Assembly (NCBI GenBank): GCA_001414345.1
Contig: LLCB01000004.1
Coordinates: 62,001 to 126,000, forward strand
Direction of reading: 5' to 3'
Source: Hymenoscyphus infarciens
Taxonomy: Eukaryota; Ascomycota; Leotiomycetes; Helotiales; Helotiaceae
Length of the DNA stretch: 64,000 nucleotides
Shown here piece after piece: positions 34,678-45,586 of the stretch. Position 1 is the first letter of the stretch; each line of letters opens with the position of its first letter. The translations under genes were made by a program, and so were the position numbers. The notes under the pieces were generated by a model. The model made no database searches. It saw nothing but the letters and a program-made list of their open reading frames with translations, and had not been told where the DNA came from.

Positions 34678-36096
34678 TTGATTTGGGAGGGTATGTGGGT
34701 GGTCTGATGTGGTTCTGTCACCGTGGAAGGGGAGGAATCTGTGTCAGGCGATACAATACCCAGAATGTAATGCGATGAATAAGCTTTTACGAGTCGATGT
34801 GATTTCGAGTTTATGCATATTATTTGCGAGAATTTGTTCTGTGCGGAAGTCGTATGGAGATCCAACAGGTTTGATGTCTGGCATATGATAGATTTGGTAG
34901 GAATCGGTTCTTGTTGAGGATGAAACTCCAACACCGGGCGGAGCAAATTCCTTCACTTAAAGCACGGTATGTGTGATTGGTGCTAAATAAGCTTAGAGCG
35001 AGTTAGAGTGGGGATTTTCTGGGGAACAAGTCAGGAGAAATTGCTTGGATTTGGGGTATTTAGACTGAGATTGGGTTGTGAATAGGAAAAGTCGATTGGG
35101 TTATTGGAATTGATGAAGAGATTGATGAAAGCAAGGAAGGGAATTCCAAGCTTCGGGTTCCTCGCATCCCTAAGTAACGAAATGTAATGTCAGGGTCATC
35201 AGGTGAGCCCAGGCATGATCAATTGGGTGACACAAGCCTAAACTAAACTCATCTCACTGTACTGTGCCGTGACACTGCCGTCTCGTGCCCTGAATCGCCA
35301 ACCCAACTATCCCTTCGTTGTCGGTTCCTCAGTTTATTCTTCTTCACTCTCGTTATCACTCCACCCGACCCTCGTTTTTCGTTTTTCTTATACTTCGTAT
35401 ATGTTCGCGATAGACACGGGAATGCGAATGAAAGTTTAAAATTTGATACAACTCCACACCCCAAATCTCACCCACCCGAATCCCATCAGCAGACCCACTC
35501 TACAATCTGCTCGCCCAGCTTGCCAGCCAGCACGAACCCTACTTGAGGGAAACATCGTTTGGAGATCGGGAAACAACGACGTGATTCTCGACTTGGACTT
35601 CGTGTGTACGAAAAGGATTGAGTGGAGGACACGGGGTTTTATTACCTTCTTACGGGTGAACGAACGATTCGAACGATCAATCAGCGGAACCATTTAGAAG
35701 GAGATTCAGCGGATACAGCGATCGAGGGGTGAAACATTGTTGTTGGATTGATCCGGATCTGCGAGGGATAGTTTGAGGAAGGGATTGAGCATCATTTGGG
35801 ATAGCGACAGCGACGGTTAATCACCACCCGGGAATTTACTCGATTCGAAGGACGAGACGACGAGAATTGGATTTGGGTTGAGGATATACAGGATATTCCG
35901 CGCTTTACAAGTCGGTCGCTACCGTTTAATTGAAACGAGAGAGGAGGGAGCTTGGATTCACTCGCCATTCAAGGGACAGTCATCACCAACGACATCATTG
36001 ACATCATCGACCTGGGAACAAACCATTTAGGTATAGAAATTGCGATCGGTGGATACGACAGACAATCAGCGAGACAACCCCATCACAACCGTCAAA
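34678..36096. other. intergenic and probable long leader of the CFEM-like gene
   Basis: 34678-35400 shows no gene. 35440-36096 has a GA-rich tract (35700-35945) and several short open frames on both strands and looks like promoter and 5' untranslated sequence of the gene starting at 36097. Confidence 0.4.
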
Positions 36097-36135
36097 ATGC
36101 TATCCTTACCAACCGCCCTATCGACCCTCGTCCTC

Positions 36136-36849
36136 GTCCTCACTAGGGATGTTACCTTTACGAAAAGCCAAGGTGCAATACGAATAAAGCATAAAGTAAG
36201 GCCAAATAAGCCATATGCTTTATTATATTGCCAAGAGTTTCATTAGCCAATAGGAAGCCTCCATTTCCTGTCACGTGCTAGCGCTTACTTCGCTTACTCG
36301 AAAATTTTCTGCTTTAGAACTTCTTTCCTAAAACAACATTTTTCTACAATACTATAAGTAGCTTAAAGCACTCCTATAATATTAAACCGAAGAGCCTATA
36401 ACCTTAGTCTTAAAGTAAAAGCCTAATTTATTAAGATAAAGAACGTTAAAGGTGTCGATAAAGTAATAAAGCGAAATGTCAGTTATACGAGCGGCGAAAC
36501 CGATTAGGATAAAGTAGTATAGAAGAGAGGATAAATTACTAAATAGAGAGGACGACGACGACCACGACCACGACGACGACGACGACCACGACGACGACTA
36601 CGAAGACGAAGATAATAAGAGCGATGACGATTCTAGGAATAGCTTTAATTATTCTATATAATTATTCTAGATAATTATATTATAAATCATTACTTTTATA
36701 CTAAAAGGCCATATTTCAGTACTATATTTATACACTTTTATGCCTAAAATTTATCCTATAATAACGCTAACAGCTATATTACGCTTTACGCCAAATGAGC
36801 GTTTCGTATTGCTTTACGAAACGTAAGAATAAGCATCCCTAGTCCTCAC
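36136..36849. repeat. 8-bp target-site duplication GTCCTCAC (pair)
   Basis: The copies at 36136-36143 and 36842-36849 are identical. Collapsing the pair to one copy and dropping the element restores the coding frame, which confirms the boundaries. Confidence 0.9.
36144..36841 (+). mobile_element. hAT-type MITE, 698 bp, in the CFEM-like gene
   Basis: The insert has terminal inverted repeats TAGGGATG / CATCCCTA, with weaker subterminal similarity (GCAATACGAA and GTAAAGC-type motifs on both sides). It is flanked by perfect 8-base direct repeats GTCCTCAC (36136-36143 and 36842-36849). Eight-base duplications with TAGGG-like ends are characteristic of hAT transposons. There is no transposase frame, so it is non-autonomous. 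The interior is AT-rich apart from a GAC/CAC triplet run at 36549-36608. Confidence 0.88.
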
Positions 36850-37711
36850 AGCCCTCACGCCCACCCACGCCCAACAAGCCGCAGATGGCACAATCGTGCC
36901 ATTTACATCACAACTTCCAGCCTGCGCCTCGAAGTGCGGTCCCCTCTACGATGTCCAAGGAGCGTGTACGGATCCAGCGGCATATAACTCATGTTTCTGC
37001 GCCGACGCCCGATTAACATCCTTCAATACAGGCGGGACTGCGGCTGTTAGCTCGGTTTGTGGTGCGACTTCTTGTACGACGGCGGATGATTTGGAGAAGG
37101 TTAGGAGTTGGTATTCGAGTTTCTGCTCGACTAAGCAGGTTTCTACGACAGCGGGAGGGGCTGCGGCTACGGGGACGAGTACAGCGGGATCTAGTGCGAG
37201 TTCAAGTAGTAGTAATTTTGGAGGATCGACATCTAGTTCGCGTGGTGGCTCCTGGTACGCTCCCCCAACACTCTCTCATCCCTCTTCTTAAAATCCCAAG
37301 CTAACATGAGATTACAACAGGCTATCAACCCACTACAAATGGGTCATCATGCTCGTCATCCTCGTCGTCGCCATCGTCGGAGGCTGGATCGGCGCCTGCG
37401 TCTGGCGAAGAGCATACATCCGTAAACGCGAGCGCGAATTCGAACTTCGTCCTCCAGCTGCACCTTTCGCGCCTTCGCAGGAACATAACATACCTGGTTT
37501 GCAGAGTAAAGGTACGCCCTCGGCGATACAACGGGTGTATGGACCGGGTGTTGGGATGGCGGGGGCGGGAGCGGGAGGACATCTGAAGGAGATGAGCAGT
37601 GCGAGTACGGATGAGACGAATGGGGGGCCGCCTGTTATGAGGGGGGCAGGGGGAGATGTTGAGAAAGCGGGGAAGAGGGGGTGGTTGACTAAGAAGAGGG
37701 GTGGGAGTTGA

Positions 37712-38518
37712 GGAGTAGTACCTGCTATTCCGATATAAAAGGAAGGGAAGAGGTTGTGTGACGTGAGGTGGGGTGGGATCTACACATCTGGGCGGTCATT
37801 GCGAGGTCTCTCTTTTTGTTTTTCACCAACACATTACAGGGAGTTTTTAGGGGGGGAATTTTGGGAGGGTTGTTTTGACTCTTTTGTTTTTTTCTTTTGA
37901 GTATTAGTGTTGTGGTTTTTTCTCTGTGCCCTTCGCCTGCTGTGGTGATGTGGGAGCGCGTGGGTGATAGAATATAATAATACTAAGTGTCCAACTTGCC
38001 CCTTCTCCTTCTCCTTGTATATTTCCTTTTTTCTTCGCTCTGGGGGGCAAGGTTTCTTCCTGGAGGGAGTATTATTTTCTAGTCTACATTTCTATTTTTG
38101 GATTGGAGCTCTTGGTTGGAATTGTTAGTTGGCTGGGGGGTTGGCCGGGGAGTTGCAACTTCGCTTAGTGGCAAGTTGGTGTTGGTGTTTGTTAATCTCA
38201 GCTTCCTTTTCGCGCAACTTTTATTTATGAGTTAGTTCATTTGTGCCTTGCTATTTCGGGCGCTGTAAAATCACCAAGTGGCACGAGAAGGCTGAGGATT
38301 CATCGTGCGGTGCTATTGGTCTCCTGTTGGGCTTTTGACATGTGGAACGAGGAGGGAATCTTAGTCCTAGATTAGATTTGAACCCCTCGTTTTCCTTCGA
38401 GGGAGAGTAATCGGAGGCTCTAGGGTGGGGAAGTGGGGCTGAGAAGATCTTTTCTATAGAGGTTCATTGCGAGGTGGTGTTGGGTTTTGTTTTGGCTGGT
38501 GGTGGTGTGAGTACTCTT
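37712..38518. other. 3' flank, no gene
   Basis: Trailer of the CFEM-like gene, T/G-rich, with no open frame of note. Confidence 0.45.
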
Positions 38519-39223
38519 GGCGTCCTAGATGTACCAAAAAGTCGGAATCGACTAAATCGTAAATCGTAATTCGGACTTAAAATTATTTTTTTATCTACTC
38601 CCTTTATTAAAAAAGAGGTAGAAGAGCATTTTAATACTTCTTAGTCTCTCTCTCTTACTACTCTTTCCTTCTTTGGTATATTATATATATATAAAAGTAT
38701 AGAAGAGAGAGGGCGAGAGAGAGAGAGGGGGTAAGAGGGCGAGAGAGAGAGGGGGTAAGAGGGTAAGAGGGCAAGTAAAGATTTCGATAGAAAGTTTTTC
38801 CTAGTATAGGTAAAGGGAGTTTAGTAAATAATCCTCCCTCTCTCTCTTTCTTGCTCTCTCTCTCCCTCCCTCTCTCTCTCTCTTTCTCTCTCTCTCTTTC
38901 TCTCTCTCTCTTTCTCTCTCTCTCTCTTATTTATCTAGAAATACTAGGAAGAATATAATATAATAGTAAGGAGACGATAGTAAGGGGGTAATATTACTAT
39001 TATATATATATTACTTATTATTACTCCTTATTCTTAGATTAGCTAGTTATTATAGTTAAGACTATCTAGTCTTAATAGAGAGAGAGGGGGAGGGGAGAAG
39101 GAAGAGGCGAGAACTTTAATTAAAAACTATTATACTTTATATTTATAAAAAGTAATACTTTATAATTTACGATTTCCTATCTACGATTTAGTTAATCCGA
39201 CTTTTTAGTACGTTTAGGATGCC
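38519..39223. mobile_element. inverted-repeat element with CT/GA microsatellite core
   Basis: The left end, GGCGTCCTAGATGTACC, then AAAAAGTCGGA and ACTAAATCGTA, is mirrored at the right end by GGCATCCTAAACGTACT, AAAAAGTCGGA and ACTAAATCGTA on the other strand. Arms are about 45 bases over a 705-base span. Differences are mostly C/T or G/A, as expected of RIP decay. Inside, a GA-rich tract (38700-38770) faces a long CT-rich tract (38835-38930), which could fold back. No coding frame and no clear target duplication were found, so the class is open. Confidence 0.6.
38835..38930 (+). repeat. CT-rich microsatellite
   Basis: About 95 bases of (CT)n broken by TTTC and CCTCC, lying inside the inverted-repeat element. 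A complementary GA-rich tract lies at 38700-38770. Confidence 0.85.
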
Positions 39224-39264
39224 GTAGTTATACTATGTAGTACGATTATAAGAAGAGAGCTTAA

Positions 39265-39295
<31 letters not shown>

Positions 39296-40847
39296 GGTTT
39301 TTGAGGCGGGGAGCTATTCTTGGGTTTGAGCTTTGGTTTGTTTTCTTCGGTGGTTGGTTGGGGGGGTTAACTCGCTTAGTGGGGTTGGTGTTATGTTTGT
39401 GTTGGTTTGGTTGGTTGGTTTGGTTGTTTCGTATTTCTGCAAAGGGGGAGTTGGCGAGGCATTCTTTGGTGGCTGTGTTTGTTGGTTTGGGATTGTGGCT
39501 GCTTGGCTGGAGATGGTGCGTGGTGAATGGATATATGTAGTTGTTAGTTGTAACGCATCGTTTGGAATGTTTGTTGGTCTTGAATCCTTTAATGTTGGGG
39601 GGTTTGGTGACAGCTGGTGGGTGGTACGTGATGAACTGGCTGAAGTGTTATCAGTACGTGGCGTTTGCTTGTCTTGAATAATTTCCGTCGTTATTAATGT
39701 TAACTGGAGATTTAGTTAGATTGGGCATTGCTGCGTTCTAGAGTCCTTTTCCTTCTTGATGGGCCATTGTGGGCATTAGTTACTCAACTTAGACGGCTTC
39801 TTTTATTGAGCTGTGCCGCTTATTTTTTAACCACATTTTTGTAACTCTTGGTTTTTAAATTTGTCTTGGGCATTGTCTAGTTAGGTATGGGGTAGCAATA
39901 GTAAATTTAACTGTTGCTAATAAGATATCGTCTGGGCAGGCTGGTTTGAGTTGCTTGTGGTGGCTTGACAGGCTGTGAGTTAAGCGAGTGGGATGAAAGA
40001 ATGAATGGCTGGTGTGTACAATTTGGTTTATTTCCCAAGGTAGAGAATGAGTGGCTAGTGACCAGCACAAGCCGCTGTTTTTAAACAGGGGAAATGAGAT
40101 AGTGGGCTTAGGCTATAGAGGGCGGTGCTTTATGCGCAGTTTATCTTCCATAATTTCGCCCTGTTTCTCTTGTTGATTTAACTGCTAGATAGCCTCAATT
40201 TCTCATGTTAAATTGTCAAGTGCTTCAGTGCGCAGTTCAAGTTTCATAAACTCATACTTCTTACATGATTTGACAGTAAAGCTATTTCAATTCTAGTATT
40301 GTTTTTTATGTCATGTTGGTCTGTGAAATTTGACTTGATGGGCATTTCAAGCGTCTGGAAATACGTGACTTCCTGTCCATTGTGAGACGCAATCAGTACT
40401 CTGTATCAATCTAACTTCTGCTTGCCTCTCCTCTCTCTTTAATTGCAGTTAAGACTTTTCATACACAACCACCAATCAAGCACTTCCTCTCTACAAAAGA
40501 TAGTAGCTTCAAAATTACTGACAGCCACCAGTTTATCTTCGCCAACTTGTCTTTTCTTCCCCACACGATATCACCAACTCAAGCCTCAACGCTGTTTACC
40601 CCTCCAATCAACTGGAGTTTAAGCCACAACTTTCCCAAAGTTTCACAGACTCGGCCGCCAGTCTAGGACCCCACTTCTAAAGTAGATTTTATCTATAAAA
40701 AAAGACCCCTTCTTCTTTCTTCCTCCAACTCCAAACAACTCAAACAGCTCCTTCCCTCCTCATATCTCATTTCTCCTACCTCAATCTTCAACCTTCAACC
40801 TTCTCAAACCCCCAAACACCTCAACTCAAACAACCCAAACCGCAACC
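39224..40847. other. intergenic, poly-T run, no gene
   Basis: A run of about 27 T residues lies at 39269-39295. The rest holds G/T-rich then mixed DNA with no convincing gene. 40640-40847 is pyrimidine- and CAA-rich, the usual look of a promoter and leader for a secreted-protein gene. Confidence 0.45.
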
Positions 40848-41190
40848 ATGCAATTCCAAATCACCACACTCATTTTCTCTCTCTTCCTCTCACCAATCCT
40901 CGCTGTCAACACTGACAACCTTGCCGCGCGCAAATGTGTTGGTCCTGCCTGTGCCAATCAATCCTGGTATGCAACTTTTCCCTTTAGCCCCCTTTTGGAA
41001 CCCGTGGTCGGGAGCAAGTTTTATTCTTACTGCTCTCGGCTAACTACTTTGAACCAAAAAATCAATACTAATTAGTTGCAGTGTCCCAACTCAGTTCGTT
41101 CCTTCTGAAACTGACAAGGGTGCTTTCTGTGCCAGCCTCGACAGGGATACCTTTGACGGTAGAATGAACGCCTTGTGGTACTGCTGTTAA
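40848..41190 (+). CDS. small secreted cysteine-rich protein
   Basis: Two exons, 40848-40966 and 41082-41190, give 75 residues. The intron has GTATGC and TTGCAG and splits a cysteine codon. A signal peptide (MQFQITTLIFSLFLSPILA) is followed by a short mature chain with six cysteines: one in ARKC, one in GPAC, one at the splice joint, one in GAFC and a terminal pair YCC. The size, leader and cysteine density fit a secreted effector or antimicrobial-type protein, but no family is recognised. The ATG lies in a good context (ACCATGC) behind a long CA/CT-rich leader typical of highly expressed fungal genes. Confidence 0.75.
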
Positions 41191-41776
41191 GCAAATTTAG
41201 GATGGTTGGGTTGAATCCTTGAAGGTCGCAACCTAATATCCGTTTTTCAGGGGGCTTGGTAGGGGGTTTTTTATTTGTGGAGTTCTCTGCCGGGTTTCTG
41301 GGCTGGGTACTTGGGAATTGGGATTGTGGCAAATAATGGATTGGTACCTTGGCCTTTATAGTTCTGTATTGGAGGAGTCTAATAATGCATTGGGGGCGTT
41401 TACATTGGCTTGGCCTAGCATGGCATGGGTAGACATCAGAAAACAGTTTCAGGCATAGAACTTCTTCAATAGAACCTTTTTGCTTGAATTTTTGGTCTTT
41501 GAGTGTGAATCATGAAGTGTATGCTTGTTGCAACCGAGTTGGGTTGTCTAGGCTCGTCGTACTGGTTGTTCCTTCCTTGACAAGGGAACACGGTCTAGCC
41601 CACTCCTTTGTAAGGTTGAGGAAGGAACGACCATCACCTACACCCCTAAAACTGCCGCTTGTTCACTATCCGGACTCGCATATTCTCATACTATAACAAC
41701 ATAACTTGTATTGATCGCTGATAACACTCTCTGAAACTTACAAAACTACGCATCCCCTCATCCACCAGTCATCAGT
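41191..41776. other. intergenic, no gene
   Basis: Trailer of the small secreted protein and spacer to a convergent gene. Nothing is recognised. Confidence 0.45.
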
Positions 41777-42864
41777 TTACATGTTGTGAATTCGAGCCTT
41801 TCTAGATCTTGTCCTGCAGCTTCTGGTCTCCCTCTTCTCAAATTTCCCGCCTCCTAACACTACTAACCAATCGACATAACAGAAATCCAGCAGTTCAGTA
41901 ACATCTGACCAAAACTCAGCCTTGTATGGGCTCGTTCGTTGTAGCAGACCACTATGTGTGGTGAAAGCCAAATGACGAACCTTCTCCCAGCCTTTCTTGA
42001 ACCCTAGCTCAACAATGTTGTTGTGGAAAGATAGCATCGAAATTCCAATGCCTGGATTATTTCCTCCCGCAACGGTATCAACCACAGTAATGTAACGACA
42101 AAAGCAGCGGCTCCACCGTTCTCTGTCATAATATAATAACGCGTTTTCTACATTCCCACTTCTCAGGACTCCTCTTTCTCCCGGAATATCCAACAAGTAG
42201 AGGTTCTTAGGATCGAACTTGTTCTGGTAGACCTTTTCGATATCTGATTGGTATTGAGGATTCACCCTATCCCTCCAGGAGGGCTTCAACTCGGGCTTTT
42301 GAGCGTGACGATGGGGTTCCGATAGTTGTGCGCAGTTCTTTGTTTCTCTCCGAGGATACGATAATTTTTCTTGGGATAGAGAGTGATAGACTTGAGGGTC
42401 GGCGAGGATTTGTGTAGACCGAACTTGTTGTAGTGGAGGGGAAAGTTTCGGGTCGAGTGGTTTCTTTCTTAGCCCTCGCAATCACAGAATAGGAAGAGGC
42501 AAGAGCCGAGTCGCAGTAGCACTAGGGAACATGAATTAGCTTCTTTACACGAGGATTCATGAGTACGAATAATGGCTTACACGTTCCGACGCCGCGCTGA
42601 GATAGCTCGAGCCTGACGTCCCAAACGCTTGGAATGAGATGACCCGGGGGGAGCGAGATCGCCGACGCAGAATGATGGAGTGGCCTCCTGATCCAACGGC
42701 CAGAGTTGAAAAGAACGCATCATAGGGTATGATGGTCTGGTGATTGTGGTGGAAGGAGTGTATGGAGGTTGAGGTTGAAAGAAGAGGAAATTAAGTCTGT
42801 TGATAACGCGACATGTAGTGGGCCCTCGTCGTTGGCCAAACACGAATAGTGAATTAGGCCGCAT
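41777..42864 (-). CDS. hypothetical protein, 2EXR-like C-terminus possible
   Basis: Exon 1 (42864-42581) starts MRPNSLFVFGQRRG and ends at GTAAGC. The main exon runs to 41777 and carries KFDPKNLYLLDIPGERGVL, NALLYYDRERW and GWEKVRHLAFTTHSGLL. The chain closes RKARIHNM. Using the strongest acceptor (TTCCCTAG, 42533) leaves an in-frame TGA about 12 codons later. Using a later AAG acceptor (exon from 42467) gives an open 324-residue frame. The pattern of a late VRHLA segment followed by a W-rich stretch resembles the C-terminal part of 2EXR proteins, but the 2EXR core is not visible. Real gene likely; structure and function uncertain. Confidence 0.5.
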
Positions 42865-43205
42865 GAATTTTTTAGGGGCTCACCTTTTGCGAACGCTAAT
42901 GGAAACCCCAAAGAATTCAATAATCACGATGTTCATGTTTCCACGTGGAGCGAGACTTGAACTCGTTTAAACCCCATTTATTTAAAGTCCGACCTCCTGG
43001 AAAATTAATACATTTTTCTCCCGGCTTAGTTAAAATTTGGTTTCTCGCAATCTATCATCAGAGTAGAATGTGGAGATGTGTACTTCACACTCTGTACAGA
43101 CCAGAAGTGTCTTCCAGAAGGACTCCAATTTTAAGTACAAACTTACAGTAACCTCTCAACGCAAACACAACGTTCTTTTATATATTCCCTAAAAGCTATA
43201 CTTTC

Positions 43206-43643
43206 TTAACCCCGCCACGCAAGTCCAACAACCCGTCCCTGTCTTCCAACACTAGGATCACCACCCCACCCACCTTCCCACTGTTCCTCCACCCCCCTCT
43301 TCAAATCCCCAGCAATTTCTTCATCTGTTTTCTTTTCTCTGTAAAATTTCCATCTCTCCTCTCTACTTCTTCTTGGTAATCTTCCGCCTTCTTTTACCTC
43401 CGGATTTGTGATGGGATCGAAGTTCGGGGTTCTTTGGAGACTACAGATGTCTCCGTGGGTATCTTGAAGGAGTTTTAGGTCGGTTGACTCTTCTCTTTTG
43501 GTTTGGATTTGGGATTGGTGGTGGGTATGATGTTTGGGTTGGGCGATGGCTTGTGTTGTGGGGAAGAGGAGGAAGAAGAAGAGGATTTGTAGGAGACAAA
43601 AGACCAGTGGTATTGAGAGAAGGGTGTAGATTAGGTATACCAT
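43206..43643 (-). CDS. hypothetical protein with N-terminal membrane anchor
   Basis: A single frame of 145 residues. ATG 43643 opens a strongly hydrophobic segment (LIYTLLSIPLVFCLLQILFF and a few more residues) that would be a signal anchor. The rest is charged: EESTDLKLLQDTHGDICSLQ, then RSREERWKFYREKKTDEE and a Gly/Trp-rich end. The composition change from hydrophobic to soluble looks like a real small membrane protein. It sits upstream of the hypothetical gene at 41777-42864 on the same strand. No family is recognised. Confidence 0.45.
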   Translation of the reverse strand: MVYLIYTLLSIPLVFCLLQILFFFLLFPTTQAIAQPKHHTHHQSQIQTKREESTDLKLLQDTHGDICSLQRTPNFDPITNPEVKEGGRLPRRSREERWKFYREKKTDEEIAGDLKRGVEEQWEGGWGGDPSVGRQGRVVGLAWRG

Positions 43644-45006
43644 CTTTTGGTCTCGTCTTGTGTACTATTATTGGAGATATTTTGTGACTTGGAGTCTTTT
43701 GTTGAGAAATTGATGAGCCATCTAACTTGGATTTGAACGCTTTTATACTGGCTTTTGGTTACACCTGGAGTGTGAATGTTTATTTCTCTGTTGATGCTTG
43801 TAATACGAAGGTCGCTATTGAGCTATCTTTGGCAATGGTTTTCGATGAGTAAAGAGGGCCTGGATTTCAATCTTTTAGACTATCATCGCTGTAGTAACCA
43901 TTCTTGAACTCCTTCTCAACGGCAGCCTTGAATTCTAACATGTTTCCATTCTACATTATCAGAGCAAATCAACGCAGTAACAATCCCCTACTCGCAGACT
44001 CATAAATCTCCCTCGTTTCAAACAATCACTAAGAGCTGCGAATGGACCTTGTGACACCGCTTTCTAGATTTGCCTCATCAATAATTCTGTTATGGAAATC
44101 CAGCAGTAAACATGCCTCCACAGTGGCATCTCACAAATGAAATCATGCCCATCGGTCTCTGTTACAAAACGATAACATTTGTGAGCATCAGTACCTTCCC
44201 CCTTGCCTGTCGTTTCTCAACAAATCCCTAAATTCAACTATATTATTATATTTATTCCAATACCTCTCTGGAAAATATAGATTATGGAATATAAAATTAA
44301 CACCCCAGATGTCTAAAAGAAACCTATTAGATAGATTTTCTTCAGATGAAAATCAACAACTGCGAGAGCAGACTTATAACGGTTGACTTGCGGGAGTAGG
44401 GTCTTGGTTAACTCAGTCAAACGTGAGTCGTGACTTTGGTCGTATGAAAAGCTGTTGATTTGCTACCTCACCTCTAGCCAAAGCCAATGAAAACCCAGAT
44501 ACTCTAACTTAAGTTTCACGATAATCACAGCGAAATTTGAACTCGCTTAAAACCAAGGTTAGTCTGGAGTCAACTAATAAAAACATATAGAGCCTAAGAG
44601 TCTCGTACCGCCGGATGATAGCTTTGATAAAACTACCCTTCTATTCATTGCCTTCGTTTCATGTTCCGCAAGTGGAAAATCGCGTTCAAAGGTTTTGCTT
44701 CGTGGAAGAATGCCACAATAAGTATTGTGACACGTCCACTTTGTTGAATTTGCGAAATCAAAAAGAGAACAGAAAAAGTTCTACTTATTCACAATAGCTA
44801 TGCGCCAATCACAATTTGTGGTTTCGCAATAAACTTGAATTCGCTAGAACGAAACACCAAAGTTCTAGTCAGGCCATAGGAAACAATCACAAGAGAATCC
44901 TCTCATTGCTGAATCGCCCTTCTTTAAACATCTGACTCTGTATACGAACTCCGCAATAGTAAAAATGCAATACTGAAAGATCCTGAGTCTCAAAACAGGT
45001 ACAACG
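43644..45006. other. intergenic, no gene
   Basis: AT-rich spacer with several short open frames lacking protein character. Nothing else is recognised. Confidence 0.4.
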
Positions 45007-45586
45007 ATGTGTCTCCAAGCCACCATAATACTCCTCAAGATAGCACTCGTTTCAGCTAATAGACTATCACCTCTAGTCGCAAATGCTATTCCCCTTCCAT
45101 TCGTACCTGAAGCCCATATCGAAAAACGGCATGGCCCTGACGGCGATGACGATGACGATGGTGCATCCACCACAGATACTGACTACAGTACAGCCGCCTG
45201 CCACTGTACTCGATGCTAACGACAAACCTACCGCAACTGTGACTTCTTGCGACTTATCAATATCGACTACTCCAGATGATCAGCCAAACATGACTTCCGA
45301 TTCAGAACCAAACTCGGCTCCGGATTCATCTACATCAGACAATAAAACTACGGATTCAGCACCAGATGCGTCTTTATCACCCACAACACCAGATCCAGCG
45401 CCAGCACCATGATCGTCAGCCTCGCCAACGAATTCGGATGGTCAAGAGTACAAACCAACCACTACTTCGGATCCATCACCAGGATCAGACAATACACCAG
45501 CAGTAACCGCTGAACAATCTCCTACATCGAAACAAGGACCTCAGAATACGAGTTATGCCGAGATGGAAAATATACATTATATTTAG
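45007..45586 (+). pseudogene. secreted Ser/Thr/Pro/Asp-rich protein, broken
   Basis: ATG 45007 opens a signal peptide (MCLQATIILLKIALVSA) and then IPLPFVPEAHIEKR, a likely Kex2 cleavage site, and a DDDDD run, but stops at 45219. From about 45200 the next frame continues as ATVLDANDKPTATVTSCDL, then repeated Ser/Thr/Pro/Asp residues. A TGA at 45410-45412 interrupts it, yet the same frame goes on in the same style (SSASPTNSDGQEYKPTTT) to TAG at 45584. One frameshift plus one nonsense codon (CGA to TGA is one step) mark a decayed surface or wall-type protein. Confidence 0.5.

Larger units (their letters stand above)
36097..37711 (+). pseudogene. CFEM-like cysteine-rich single-pass membrane protein, broken by a MITE
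   Basis: ATG 36097 begins a signal peptide (MLSLPTALSTLVLVL) that is interrupted at 36143 by a 698-base insert. Coding resumes at 36850 with ALTPTHAQQAADG. Deleting the insert and one 8-base target copy rejoins the frame exactly. Downstream is an eight-cysteine module, PACASKC-x9-C-TD-CFC-x19-C-x4-C-x16-C, close to the CFEM pattern though one spacing is longer than usual. A Ser/Thr/Gly stalk follows. After a 66-base intron (37255-37320) comes a transmembrane segment (WVIMLVILVVAIVGGWIGA), then a basic cytosolic tail ending KKRGGS. CFEM proteins act at the fungal surface in haem or iron uptake, adhesion or virulence. As it stands, translation from 36097 would stop after about 49 codons inside the insert. 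Confidence 0.8.

Noticed and set aside
36144..36841. Insert as a natural intron of the CFEM-like gene, or a TA-duplicating mariner element
   Set aside because: No GT donor is present at the edge, and a TA-only duplication leaves the gene out of frame, whereas the 8-base GTCCTCAC duplication restores it exactly.
42945..42990. GAGTTCAAGTCTCG-like phrase on the minus strand, resembling a tRNA T-arm
   Set aside because: No acceptor stem, D-arm or anticodon arm can be fitted around it.
45144..45210. 33-base intron to rescue the frame of the secreted Ser/Thr-rich gene
   Set aside because: Too short for a fungal intron, and it does not explain the later TGA at 45410.
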